From the NCBI RefSeq assembly GCF_000735585.1, contig NZ_JNNO01000034.1, forward strand, positions 124,001 through 188,000: DNA of 64,000 nt, given 5' to 3'. The notes under the pieces were generated by a model. The model was not told where the DNA came from. It saw only the letters and a program-made list of their open reading frames with translations, and did not search any database. Numbering within the stretch: position 1 is the first letter of the stretch; each line of letters opens with the position of its first letter. This DNA is from Devosia sp. LC5. GTDB taxonomy: Bacteria; Pseudomonadota; Alphaproteobacteria; Rhizobiales; Devosiaceae. The position numbers and the translations under genes were made by a program. Below, piece after piece: positions 36,516 through 44,471 of the stretch.

Positions 36516-37061
36516 TCACCGCGTTGACGCGCGCCATTCGAAGCGGCCTTCGCCGTCATTGTCGGTCCACAGCGGAACCGCGCGACCGATGATCGAAACC
36601 GACGGGATCGGGCCGAAATACCGACCGTCCAGGCTGTCGGGAACTTCCCAGTTCATCAGGAAGATTTCGCCGTCGGCGATCACACGGCAGCCCTGCCAGG
36701 CCGGCAGCGGTCGACCGATGCGGTCGCGCTCGAGCGCCGTTCCCATCTCGATCCCGTCGACGGCGATGGCGACGCCCGTCCGACAGACGGTCTGACCGGG
36801 AAGACCCAGCACGCGCTTCAGGAGCGGCGTGTTGCGGGGCAGATAACCCCCACCGTCAAGGAAGCTCGCCATCGGTTCGGGCGCATCGACGGCGACCAGA
36901 TCGGTGACTTCAAGATGTCCCACCGATTCGACGGTGTAGAACCCGATCGGCGTGCTGGCCGACGCATTCCAGATGAGTTTGGTCGGGGCGTCTATCCAGG
37001 TGGAGACGGCGACGCCGCTGGTGGCGATGAACGTCGCCACGGCCCAGATGAAGCGGCTCAT
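36516..37061 (-). CDS. traF: TraF-like S26 signal peptidase
   Basis: ATG 37061 overlaps the DUF2840 stop. The 181-aa protein has an N-terminal membrane helix, the Ser-containing motif SASTPIGFY (Ser36) and the Lys motif LLKRVLGLPG (Lys82), forming the catalytic dyad of family S26. In RP4-type systems TraF cleaves and cyclises the TrbC pilin, encoded here at 15745-16077. The assignment as TraF rests on family and neighbours. Confidence 0.9.
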   Translation of the reverse strand: MSRFIWAVATFIATSGVAVSTWIDAPTKLIWNASASTPIGFYTVESVGHLEVTDLVAVDAPEPMASFLDGGGYLPRNTPLLKRVLGLPGQTVCRTGVAIAVDGIEMGTALERDRIGRPLPAWQGCRVIADGEIFLMNWEVPDSLDGRYFGPIPSVSIIGRAVPLWTDNDGEGRFEWRASTR

Positions 37062-37576
37062 GGTTCCGCCCTCCGCCGCAGTAGCCACGCCTGATGCTGT
37101 TCGGCGGTATATGCGCGCGGCTCGTGACTGGCGGTCAGTCGGTTGTGAACATGCCGCCAATAGTCCGGTGCGACATCGACCGGATCGAGGCCTATCGCTT
37201 CGATGGCGTCGATCAGTTGCAGCACCCGTTCGACCTTCGGCCAGCCGTCGATCTTGAGCAGGATTTCGCCGCCTGGACGCACGAAGGGCAGCGTCTGGAA
37301 TGGCTCGCCGGGACCAATGGCGCGCACGATGTCGACGCGTGAAATGATCGTGCCGTAGTCATTCGACGCCCAGCGGACGAACGCGAACAGGCTGTTCGGC
37401 GCAAAGCCGACGACACGCCGCCTGCGGTCGAGGATCTGGTCGTAGCTCTCTCGACCGAACCTGATCCAGTGTTCGATCTTCCTTTCGATCCACGTCAGTT
37501 CGACGAGGGTGGTGAACGGTGCGGGGCTGGCCGGTGACGGGCCGCCGCGCACGCGGGGAGCCGCGTTTCCGGTCAT
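37058..37576 (-). CDS. DUF2840 domain protein
   Basis: Starting at ATG 37576, overlapping the upstream RHH stop, the protein has 172 aa. The core (TLVELTWIERKIEHWIRFG) and the segment GFAPNSLFAFVRWASNDYGT are typical of DUF2840, found beside traF and parA in Tn4371-like elements. Its function is not known. Frames upstream of 37576 belong to other genes. Confidence 0.88.
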   Translation of the reverse strand: MTGNAAPRVRGGPSPASPAPFTTLVELTWIERKIEHWIRFGRESYDQILDRRRRVVGFAPNSLFAFVRWASNDYGTIISRVDIVRAIGPGEPFQTLPFVRPGGEILLKIDGWPKVERVLQLIDAIEAIGLDPVDVAPDYWRHVHNRLTASHEPRAYTAEQHQAWLLRRRAEP

Positions 37577-37827
37577 GAGGGGTCTCCTGATGGTGGTGGG
37601 AATTCGCGCGCGAGCAAATCGCGCAGCATGTCCACGACGGTGGCGCCGCGCTGGAAGGCCGCGATCTTGATGCGGCCGCGCAAGTCCGGCGTGACGTCGA
37701 TTGTCAGCCGGGCCGTGAAGCCGCCGTCCTTCGGCGACGTTGCACTGGCTGCGTCGGGCGCCTTGATCCAGCTTTCGGGATCGGCGGGCCGCGCAGCGAA
37801 GCCGCGCTTTTGCGGAGGCTTCGTCAT
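37573..37827 (-). CDS. Small ribbon-helix-helix protein of the parA operon
   Basis: The 84-aa product has a basic N-terminus and a C-terminal ribbon-helix-helix (GGFTARLTIDVTPDLRGRIK, then VVDMLRDLLAREF). Its position just after parA and the methyltransferase suggests a partner for ParA (centromere-binding) or an operon regulator. The start overlaps the methyltransferase stop, and its own stop overlaps the DUF2840 start. Confidence 0.85.
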   Translation of the reverse strand: MTKPPQKRGFAARPADPESWIKAPDAASATSPKDGGFTARLTIDVTPDLRGRIKIAAFQRGATVVDMLRDLLAREFPPPSGDPS

Positions 37828-38582
37828 GGCCTCTCCCCTTGATGGAAAGGCAGGGTCGAGGCGATCCGGTCGCCGGCTTTGCGGGCCATGACCGGATCGA
37901 TTTCGCAGCCGAGATAGCGGCGACCGGAGAAGCGGCAGGCTTCGCCCGCCGCGCCCGATCCGGCAAACCAGTCGCCGACCAGGCCGCCGGGTGGGCAACT
38001 TGTGCGGATCAAGATTTCGATCAGACCGGACGGCTTTTCGGTCGGATGGATTGCGCGGCCATGCGCATTGCGCGCGTAGATGACCGAGCGCATCAGGCGC
38101 GGCCCGCCGTCCTCGCTGACATAGTGACCGGCGTCGATATGGCCGGTGTGCGGCGGGCGTTTCTTGCGTCGCACGGTTCGCGCCGTAGCGTCGGGCGTCG
38201 TCTGAACGACGTTGTAGACGGCGCCCCACGGTGCATCGCTGCGGTAGAATTGCACGACCAGTTCGTGCACGCGCTTGAAGCGATCGGCGTGGAAGCCAGA
38301 GCCGTTCTGCTTCTCCCAGACGATCTCCTGGGCGTATTTCCACCCCGCGTCGTCGAAGGCGGTGGCCGTCGCCATGAAGCAGCGCAGCGATCCGAAAACC
38401 CACATCGAACCGGATGGCTGCACCGCCGCTCTTGCGAGCGGCAGCCAGCCATCGACACGCCGGTCCCAGGCAAGGGAGGTGTCGCCATAGGGCGGATCGG
38501 CGAAGATCATGTCGAAGGGGCCGCGCGCCGGCATGAGGACACAGCAGTCGCCAGTCAGAACAGTTTGGGAGAGCATCGTCAT
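37824..38582 (-). CDS. DNA (N4/N6) methyltransferase, DPPY type
   Basis: The 252-aa enzyme has motif IV ADPPYGDTSLAWD (DPPY at 29-32), then HPTEKP (179-184) and the SAM-binding motif VGDWFAGSG (202-210). That order marks a beta-class adenine or N4-cytosine methyltransferase. No restriction enzyme gene is near, so it is an orphan enzyme and may shield the element from host restriction or regulate it. It overlaps parA and the RHH gene by 4 bases each. Confidence 0.92.
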   Translation of the reverse strand: MTMLSQTVLTGDCCVLMPARGPFDMIFADPPYGDTSLAWDRRVDGWLPLARAAVQPSGSMWVFGSLRCFMATATAFDDAGWKYAQEIVWEKQNGSGFHADRFKRVHELVVQFYRSDAPWGAVYNVVQTTPDATARTVRRKKRPPHTGHIDAGHYVSEDGGPRLMRSVIYARNAHGRAIHPTEKPSGLIEILIRTSCPPGGLVGDWFAGSGAAGEACRFSGRRYLGCEIDPVMARKAGDRIASTLPFHQGERP

Positions 38583-39217
38583 CGTGCGAGCCTCCCGACT
38601 TCGGCGGCGAGCGCGTCGATTTCGCGCGCGGCCATGCTGTCGGCATCGCCCTCGAAGACGAGACGTCCGGTCTGCGCCATGTCGGCGAAGGCGATTCGCT
38701 GGCCGATGGTGGCCGCAAGCAACGGCGGATCGTGATCCGTCAGTGTCTCGGCCGTTTCGCGGGCGATGACGGTGCGGGCGGCGCAGCGGTTCAGCAGGAA
38801 GCGGGCAGCAAGGTCGGGCCGGTAGATGCGCGCCTCTGTGATCAACGCCAGCATTTCGGCGGAGGCCCAGCCGTCGAACGGTGACGGCTGCACGGGGATC
38901 AACACCAGATCGGCGGCGAGAAGTGCTGAGCGCATCAGCCCGGCGATACGCGGCGGCCCATCGATGACGATATGATCGGCGTCGCGGGCCAGCTCGGGCG
39001 CTTCGCGATGCAGGGTGTCGCGCGCCAGACCGATAATGCCGAACAGGCGTGGCAGACCCTCACGCGCGCGCTGCTGCGACCAGTCCAGTGCCGAGCCTTG
39101 CGGATCGGCATCGATCAGCGTGACGCGCTTGCCCTCAGAGGCCCATTGGCCCGCCAGATGCAGGGCGAGCGTCGTCTTGCCGACACCGCCTTTTTGGTTG
39201 AGGAGCGCCACGATCAT
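38579..39217 (-). CDS. parA: ParA-family partition ATPase
   Basis: The 212-aa protein has a deviant Walker A KGGVGKTT at residues 9-16 and the following ParA motifs (LIDADPQGSALDW, HIVIDGPPR). It belongs to the short ParA type without an N-terminal helix-turn-helix. It presumably segregates a circular, replicating form of the ICE. It overlaps the repA-like gene upstream by 4 bases. Confidence 0.93.
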   Translation of the reverse strand: MIVALLNQKGGVGKTTLALHLAGQWASEGKRVTLIDADPQGSALDWSQQRAREGLPRLFGIIGLARDTLHREAPELARDADHIVIDGPPRIAGLMRSALLAADLVLIPVQPSPFDGWASAEMLALITEARIYRPDLAARFLLNRCAARTVIARETAETLTDHDPPLLAATIGQRIAFADMAQTGRLVFEGDADSMAAREIDALAAEVGRLAR

Positions 39218-40335
39218 CGTGCGCCCCCGCTCTCGCGGTCATCGCGCAGGCGGATGATGTCATCGGTCTGGATCGGGGCGACAGGCCCTTTCGGGAGCCC
39301 GCTGCCGATGTTGTTCACAGCCCCATCTACAAAAGAAGAGTTAGATTCTGGGTTAGACTCTAAGTTAAGCGTCGGAATCGCCGTTTCGGGCCAGAGGGTT
39401 AACTGCGATCCGTGCGTGCGAAGTCCCGATAGTGCTGCGTGTGAAGTCCCGATACCGTTTGCGTGCGAAGTCCCGAGCGCTTCCACAGGGTTATCCACAG
39501 GCCCTGTGGAAAACTCTGCGGGCAAGATTCTGAGCAGTTCACGCCGCCCCTGGCGCTCGATGCGCAGGCGATAGCCGGGTAGCGGCTGGCGGATAGTGAT
39601 GCGCCGGAGCTGGAGGGCGAAATCGGAAACCCGAACCAGGCTGCCGGACTTTTCATGGAGATGAGGGATCTCGAATACCCAGCCGTTCGGCTGGCGGCCG
39701 GCGTGTTTGCGGGCGACCCTGTAGAGCCAGCGCTCGATGCCGCCGGTCAGCCGGAAATAAGCAGGGTCGATGGCCAGAACCAATGTCCGGTCGATGACGC
39801 CGCGATAGAACCAGTCGGGCAGGACGAATTCCATGCCCTCGACCCGACCGTCGGTGCGGGTCAGTTCCTCCCATTCGTTGATCCAGGAGAACTGGTGCCG
39901 CCGCCAATGCTCGCCGTGGCGGATCGTCGTACGGATGGAGGTGGATTGCAGGCGCGACAGCGCGCCCTTCAGCAGCCGGTAGTCACGGGCGCCGGTTTCC
40001 CGGCCCGTGGCCATGAGGAGCTGGTAGGGTGTGAAGCGCAGGAAACGCGATGTCTTGAGGCCGAGGTTTTCGGCCTCAACGATCTGGCTGGCGGCCCAGA
40101 TCAACACGTCAGCATCCCAGATGGTCGCCATGCCATGTTCCGGCACGGCAAAGACCTCGACGCGGACGTCGCCGGTTTCATAGAGGATCGGCACGACGCG
40201 CTTGGCCTTGGCCAGCGAGAAGAAGGGCCGTTCCATGAGGTCGCGCTGATCGCGCGGGCTGGCGTCGCCGGTGGCTACGATGAAGGGATCGAGCTTGCTC
40301 CGCTCGCTGGAGGTGATGAGGCGACGCCGTGACAT
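39214..40335 (-). CDS. repA: Replication initiator protein A family
   Basis: ATG 40335 has a good ribosome site (GAGGAG) and starts MSRRRLITSSERSKLDPF, the usual start of this family; the open frame beyond is shadow. The 373-aa protein matches alphaproteobacterial RPA-type initiators (LTGGIERWLYRVARKHAG). With ParA it indicates that the excised ICE can replicate. The C-terminal 70 residues are variable. Confidence 0.9.
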   Translation of the reverse strand: MSRRRLITSSERSKLDPFIVATGDASPRDQRDLMERPFFSLAKAKRVVPILYETGDVRVEVFAVPEHGMATIWDADVLIWAASQIVEAENLGLKTSRFLRFTPYQLLMATGRETGARDYRLLKGALSRLQSTSIRTTIRHGEHWRRHQFSWINEWEELTRTDGRVEGMEFVLPDWFYRGVIDRTLVLAIDPAYFRLTGGIERWLYRVARKHAGRQPNGWVFEIPHLHEKSGSLVRVSDFALQLRRITIRQPLPGYRLRIERQGRRELLRILPAEFSTGPVDNPVEALGTSHANGIGTSHAALSGLRTHGSQLTLWPETAIPTLNLESNPESNSSFVDGAVNNIGSGLPKGPVAPIQTDDIIRLRDDRESGGAR

Positions 40336-40345
40336 ATACGGCTCC

Positions 40346-40627
40346 TCAACGATACGAACGCGCGCCGCGCTCGGGCGCGTGGTCGTCGCGGCGTTTCGCG
40401 GGCAGGATCGAGCCGGCCGGGTCGGAGGTCGAGGTGACAGCGCCGCGGTTGGCCCAGGCCTGCAAATCCTCAATCGAATAGACGACGCGGCCGCCCAGCT
40501 TGCGATAGGCCGGGCCGGTGCCATAGGTCCGATGCTTTTCCAGCGTCCGGCCAGACAGGCTGAGGAAACGGGCGGCTTCAGGCGTGCGCAGATAGCGCGG
40601 CGGCAATCCGGCGAGATTGGGGGACAT
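40346..40627 (-). CDS. AlpA/MerR-like helix-turn-helix protein
   Basis: The 93-aa protein has a winged helix close to excisionase/AlpA proteins (YLRTPEAARFLSLSGRTLEK, then RVVYSIEDLQAWANR). Such proteins next to repA in ICEs act as transcription factors or recombination directionality factors; which applies here is not clear. It lies 10 bases upstream of repA in the same direction. Confidence 0.88.
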   Translation of the reverse strand: MSPNLAGLPPRYLRTPEAARFLSLSGRTLEKHRTYGTGPAYRKLGGRVVYSIEDLQAWANRGAVTSTSDPAGSILPAKRRDDHAPERGARSYR

Positions 40628-40760
40628 GAGAGGGCCTCCGTGGGTTCGTTGGGACCGCTGACTGTCAGCGGCGGACGAAGGCCAAGGTGGCGAAGTAGAA
40701 CCGCGAAGAGGGAGGGGGAACTTGGGGAAGCCTAATTCTCCCCCTCAGGTGGGGCTTCGA

Positions 40761-41240
40761 TCAGGAGCGCCGACGATGGCGGAGCAATTTGAGATAGCCC
40801 CCTGCGATCATGGCGAGGCCGTCGCGGACAAGATCCCTGGTGGCGTCGCGCAACGCCGAGGTCTTCCACGGATCGTCGGCGACACGGGCAGCGCCGAAGA
40901 TTGTGTCGGCGATTTCTCGATAGGTGGCATGGTTCATGCGACCATCGACGGCGCGCAGCATCAGCTTCAGGCGGCGGCGTTGTTGCTGGGTCAGGCGTGC
41001 GTCGACTGGCACTGGCAGGTGGTGGAGGCGTCGCCATAGCCGGTCGAGCGCCGCAATGCGGTCGAGGCCGTCGGCGTCGAGCGGCACGATCGCCGCGAGC
41101 GGCTGGTCGGCCTCAGGTGACGCCAAAACGATGATATGGATTGCGGAGGAAAGTATCGCGAGCTGCAGGTGTGTGCCCTCTGGTGCGTCGCGCCGGATGG
41201 TCTCGAGCAGATCCGATCGGCTTTTGGGCGAAGCGGCCAC
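40761..41240 (-). CDS. DUF2285 protein (C-terminal part of a frameshifted gene)
   Basis: The frame from GTG 41240 gives 159 aa ending in a DUF2285 domain (LTQQQRRRLKLMLRAVDGR, then ATYREIADTIFG). Reading upstream in this frame the protein continues as RETAVFWAPEADTSILHL, which fits directly onto the end of the DUF6499 frame at 41308. DUF6499 and DUF2285 normally form one protein of about 250 aa, so a one-base shift near 41308 splits it here. Function unknown; a DNA-binding regulator is suspected. Confidence 0.8.
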   Translation of the reverse strand: MAASPKSRSDLLETIRRDAPEGTHLQLAILSSAIHIIVLASPEADQPLAAIVPLDADGLDRIAALDRLWRRLHHLPVPVDARLTQQQRRRLKLMLRAVDGRMNHATYREIADTIFGAARVADDPWKTSALRDATRDLVRDGLAMIAGGYLKLLRHRRRS

Positions 41241-41307
41241 AGGCGAAGGTGCAGCGGTCAGATGGAGGATGCTGGTATCGGCCTCCGGGGCCCAGAATAC
41301 AGCCGTT

Positions 41308-41532
41308 TCACGGCCACTGTGACTCGGGCGGGCGGCGAAATCGTAACCCCCAGCGTTGGCGCAACGTTTGCGGTAGTGGCTGGTCAGCCTGTGCTGTTTT
41401 CAACAGCCCTGAATAATCTTCCTGGTAGGTCCCGTTGCGGCGTAGGCATTCCCATGCAAGATCACCGACGCTGAGATCGTCCATGAAGTCATAGTCAGGA
41501 CTTGTTTTCCACCGAGATGTATCGGGGATCAT
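41308..41532 (-). CDS. DUF6499 domain protein (N-terminal part of a frameshifted gene)
   Basis: ATG 41532 has a ribosome site (GGGAGAAG). The 74-aa product MIPDTSRWKTSPDYDFMDDL...RWGLRFRRPPESQWP matches the DUF6499 N-terminal domain of DUF2285 proteins. The stop at 41308-41310 cuts it off, and the expected continuation lies in the next frame. Either a real mutation or a programmed frameshift explains this. Confidence 0.8.
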   Translation of the reverse strand: MIPDTSRWKTSPDYDFMDDLSVGDLAWECLRRNGTYQEDYSGLLKTAQADQPLPQTLRQRWGLRFRRPPESQWP

Positions 41533-41622
41533 GGGCACTTCTCCCAAAACTGACAGAGACACACGTCAGGCGGGAATTGATTCCAGTGAGTAGAGCGCGT
41601 GTGAAGCCGAAGCGCTGGCAAC

Positions 41623-41647
41623 AGGTGTTGTCACCGCGACAACACCT
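41623..41647. repeat. Perfect 10-bp inverted repeat before the DUF6499 gene
   Basis: AGGTGTTGTC and GACAACACCT are separated by 5 bases. It lies between the end of the small gene at 41650 and the DUF6499 start, and no T-run follows, so an operator is more likely than a terminator. Confidence 0.6.
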
Positions 41648-41649
41648 CG

Positions 41650-41913
41650 TCAGTTTGGGCGACCGCGCAGCAGTTGCCGATAGCCGTGTTCGGTCATCCA
41701 GTGCGCGCGCGCCAGATGGGTGTCGTGGATATGCCGTGCGCGTTCTGGTTCCCGCTCAGGGTCGATGCCGAAGAGCACGCTCGCGGCCTCTTGCCAGTCT
41801 GCGCCATCGGCCTGCGCGTCGAGCAGGCGCATATAGAGTTTGAAATGCGCCCGGTCGTATTCGGTCAAGGCCGGGCTTGACGGTGGTTCATCGAGAAATT
41901 GGAGCGTAGTCAT
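41650..41913 (-). CDS. Small DUF2285-like protein
   Basis: ATG 41913 begins MTTLQFLDEPPSSPALTEYD; the 87-aa product continues AHFKLYMRLLDAQADGADWQ and ends in HLARAHWMTEHGYRQLL. I recognise it as a small conserved protein of this ICE class, usually assigned to DUF2285 and located between the XRE regulator and the larger DUF2285 gene. Function unknown. Confidence 0.75.
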   Translation of the reverse strand: MTTLQFLDEPPSSPALTEYDRAHFKLYMRLLDAQADGADWQEAASVLFGIDPEREPERARHIHDTHLARAHWMTEHGYRQLLRGRPN

Positions 41914-42045
41914 GTTGGCTCGGCGCAGGTTGTCGTCTCCACAATGGATGTGAGTGGCGGTGTATCGCGGAAACAGGCCGGCGGGATGGCGCGTCGGAAG
42001 CAACAGGTGTTGCGGGTCGGACATGCCGACATCAGCACTGAAAGC

Positions 42046-42294
42046 CTATCGCCTGATCTCTGCGACCTCATCATCCACCATCACGCCTTCACGGCGGCCG
42101 GAGGACAGGAAGATGATACCCGCCGCTTCGAGCGTCCTGCGCACCTGATCGCGGGTGCTTTCATGCACGCGCAGATCATTGACCGACTCCAAACGCTTGA
42201 GCGCGGTCAGGGATACGAGGGCCTTGTCAGCGAGCGTCTCCTGGTTCCAGCCGAGTAACGCGCGTGCGGCCCGTGTCTGTCGGGCGGTGATCAT
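42046..42294 (-). CDS. XRE-type helix-turn-helix regulator
   Basis: The 82-aa protein is a single Cro/CI-like domain (ARALLGWNQETLADKALVSL) followed by a short basic segment. The ribosome site GGAGG is 9 bases before the ATG. A perfect 20-bp palindrome covers the start codon and a second palindrome covers the -10 box, so strong autoregulation is likely. It heads the leftward group DUF2285-AlpA-repA-parA and may be the element's maintenance switch. Confidence 0.9.
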   Translation of the reverse strand: MITARQTRAARALLGWNQETLADKALVSLTALKRLESVNDLRVHESTRDQVRRTLEAAGIIFLSSGRREGVMVDDEVAEIRR

Positions 42295-42305
42295 GCATGA
42301 TCACC
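42286..42305. promoter_or_regulatory. Perfect 20-bp palindrome over the XRE start codon
   Basis: GGTGATCATG-CATGATCACC includes the ribosome-binding region and ATG of the XRE gene. A bound dimer would block transcription and, as RNA, the hairpin would hide the start. Confidence 0.8.
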
Positions 42306-42336
42306 TCCACAGACATCAGTACGCACGCCACGAAAA

Positions 42337-42351
42337 CGACTATTATAGTCG
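42337..42351 (-). promoter_or_regulatory. -10 box TATAAT inside a palindrome, XRE promoter
   Basis: Read leftward the sequence is CGAC-TATAAT-AGTCG, a consensus -10 hexamer inside a 7-bp inverted repeat. The expected transcription start is about 35 bases upstream of the XRE ATG. No good -35 was found. Confidence 0.6.
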
Positions 42352-42510
42352 GAATATGAGCGAATAGCGACCCGGAATCGTCGTTTGAGACTGTTGAAAG
42401 GCGCCAGAAAAGGCGACTGATTCGGTCGCCGGAAATGGCGTATTCATGCTGACGGATGTCAGTAGCGAAAGCCGATGGCGGCTTTCGCATGGCCGTATGG
42501 CTTTCGCCCC

Positions 42511-42678
42511 TTACGGGGCGAAAGGGTCCAGCTCATCGACAATGGTGTCGTTCTCGCCGTCATACTCGCAGGCGGGCATCACGCCCATGGTGCCGTCCCC
42601 GGCGCGGAAGATGACGATGGAGACCATGAGGGTGGCGGCCAGGCTGAAGGCGAAAGCGTGAGCATCTGCGAAGGACAT
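42511..42678 (-). CDS. 55-aa single-helix membrane peptide
   Basis: The short frame MSFADAHAFAFSLAATLMVS... has a ribosome site (CAGGAG) 9 bases upstream. It encodes one hydrophobic helix (FSLAATLMVSIVIF) and then an acidic tail (EYDGENDTIVDELDPFAP). It is too short for ordinary gene calls, but start context, composition and position between ssb and the XRE regulator support it. Function unknown. Confidence 0.6.
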   Translation of the reverse strand: MSFADAHAFAFSLAATLMVSIVIFRAGDGTMGVMPACEYDGENDTIVDELDPFAP

Positions 42679-43233
42679 TGTTCCGGCTCCTGTCTTGGAG
42701 GCGGGGGACCATCCCCCGCTCGACAGGCGCCCGAAGTGTTTGTCTCCGGGTTGCGATCACCTCGCAGGCGTAGCCGAAGAGGCCGCACGCTCGCGTAGCG
42801 GACCCTTCATGGGTTGAGGGCAATAGCCCTGAGATAAACCAAGGAATTGCGTCTTTGAGAGCGGGGGTTGGTGCTTCGACCACAGGAGCTGGTAATGTTC
42901 TTTGCTCACGCTGAAGCCAGTGTTCAGCCCTCAGCGCCTGATAATCGGTCGTTGTTCTTCACTGCCCCGGAGACTGGGACGGGTGATCCCTGCCGCAGCT
43001 TTGACCGGCCGTGCCACATGATGACCGCTGGACCTTCCCCCTTGGAGGGTGAGGGCCATACGGCCATGCGCGCAATCGCGCTTTTTTCGAGGATCATTTT
43101 GGTGTGACTGGTGGCTTGCGACCCTTTCCACGGCGGATGTCAGTCTGGCGGAGCCGTGGTGAGCGGAAGTCGATAGCTTTCGCAGTGCTGGCTTGATGAC
43201 CTCGCGTATCTGCGATCTGCCGAGAACAGGAAA
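42679..43233. other. Intergenic region without a recognised gene
   Basis: No convincing gene is seen. At 43055-43070 lies GCCATACGGCCATGCG, the exact inverse of CGCATGGCCGTATGGC at 42486-42501, so the small membrane-peptide gene is framed by a 16-bp inverted repeat. Confidence 0.45.
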
Positions 43234-43263
43234 GAAGCCCGGCGGCTTGCGCCGCCGGGCTTC
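43234..43263 (-). terminator. Rho-independent terminator after ssb
   Basis: GAAGCCCGGCGGC and GCCGCCGGGCTTC form a perfect 13-bp stem with a 4-base loop. Read leftward it is followed by TTTCC. It lies 10 bases beyond the ssb stop codon. Confidence 0.85.
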
Positions 43264-43273
43264 GGGCTTCGGC

Positions 43274-43675
43274 TCAGAACGGGATGTCATCGTCGTCGGT
43301 GAACTTACCGTCGTTGCTCTCGGTCTGCTTGGCCCGGCTGAGGAAATCCACCGTCTCGGCGATAATCTCGCAGCCGTAGCGGTCGTTGCCCTGCTGATCG
43401 GTCCATTTGGTATAGTGGATGCGCCCGCGGACCAGGACCTTCATTCCCTTCTCGCAATATTGCTGGATCGTCTTGCCGAGGCCGTTGAAGGCGGTGATGC
43501 GGTGCCATTCGGTATCCTGAACCCGATAGCCGTTCTCGTCCCGAACAACCTTGCCCTCGGAATAGCGGGGGCGCGAGGTGGCCAGCGTGAAGTGGGTGAT
43601 GCTGGTGCCGCCCTGGGTGGTGCGGGTTTCGGGTTCCTGACCGATGTTGCCGGCGAGAATAACGATGTTCTGCAT
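43274..43675 (-). CDS. ssb: Single-stranded DNA-binding protein
   Basis: ATG 43675 has the ribosome site GGAG and gives 133 aa. The OB-fold is clear (MQNIVILAGNIGQEPETRTT, then EWHRITAFNGLGK and GRIHYTKWTDQQG), and the acidic C-terminal tip ends in DDDDIPF, the site that recruits replication and repair partners. ICE-encoded SSBs protect the entering strand in a new host. The gene has its own terminator. Confidence 0.95.
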   Translation of the reverse strand: MQNIVILAGNIGQEPETRTTQGGTSITHFTLATSRPRYSEGKVVRDENGYRVQDTEWHRITAFNGLGKTIQQYCEKGMKVLVRGRIHYTKWTDQQGNDRYGCEIIAETVDFLSRAKQTESNDGKFTDDDDIPF

Positions 43676-44406
43676 TTGATGTCTCCGTTGCTTCAGCCCG
43701 AGGGACCGTCCCTCCGACGAGACCCGGCCAAGACCGTTGGGAGACGACTGCACCGAAGCGAATGCGCAGGGCGAACCCCGAAGAAATCAGGGTGGTGCGG
43801 GCCGGCGCTTCAGCGCCAACTCGGCCTGGTTCGCAGGGGTTGCTGGCGGAAACCGACCGGGCTTAGGGGATCAGTCAGTCGGAGGGATATGGCCTTCGGC
43901 GAAGCGCTTCGGAGCGATCAGCGGAACCTTCGTCCTTGCCGGCCTTCACCATCGAGATGGGTCGCCAGAACTGCGCCACCTGTCCGCGGCACCGGGATCT
44001 CATTCACCCTCACGCGGCCCGGCTTATAGTTCATGGAAGGCAGGGTTGACCGGGACGGCGGAGACTACCGGGAGGTGAAAGACGCAGCATTGCCTTCAAT
44101 CGCCCGCTGCCGAACATTGGCATGCGAGAAGGACTGTGGTTCCCGGCCTCCGGCCATCAGCGCAAGGGAACCCGCCAGCCGGGCAATGATCCCATCTGCG
44201 GCGGTCGACTCGATGGGCGATCATCCCCTTCCGGTCAAGACTGGTAACGACGAACGCTGTTGACTGGAACTGCGATCTCCTGTTCCGAGCGGAAGCTGGG
44301 ATGTCTGAGCGCGTTTGCCGCCGTCGACAGAATTTTCCCTGACTTTTCCATGTCGGCAATCTGGTCGTAAAATCTAGGATTTGTGCGACAAGAGAAAAGC
44401 TGTTGC
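43676..44406. other. Intergenic region without a recognised gene
   Basis: About 730 bases between ssb and the end of the interrupted GFA gene. Short frames exist on both strands but none resembles a known protein. The ssb promoter should lie at the left end. Confidence 0.45.
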
Positions 44407-44471
44407 CTAATCTCGGCCGGTTGGAAGACCTTGGAAAGGCTCTACCGCTTCGCCAAGCTCCACCCACTCAT
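44407..44471 (-). pseudogene. Detached 3' end of the GFA gene
   Basis: Read leftward from the IS5 border, the frame gives HEWVELGEAVEPFQGLP and a stop at 44407. This fits the usual C-terminus of GFA proteins and joins in frame to the main part at 45759 once the IS and one TCAT copy are removed. Confidence 0.85.

Noticed and set aside
37577..37966. N-terminal extension of DUF2840 to 37966
   Set aside because: The extension overlaps the RHH and methyltransferase genes in another frame; ATG 37576 gives the normal family length.
37824..38582. Restriction-modification system around the DPPY methyltransferase
   Set aside because: No endonuclease gene is adjacent; the neighbours are partition and conjugation genes, so it is an orphan methyltransferase.
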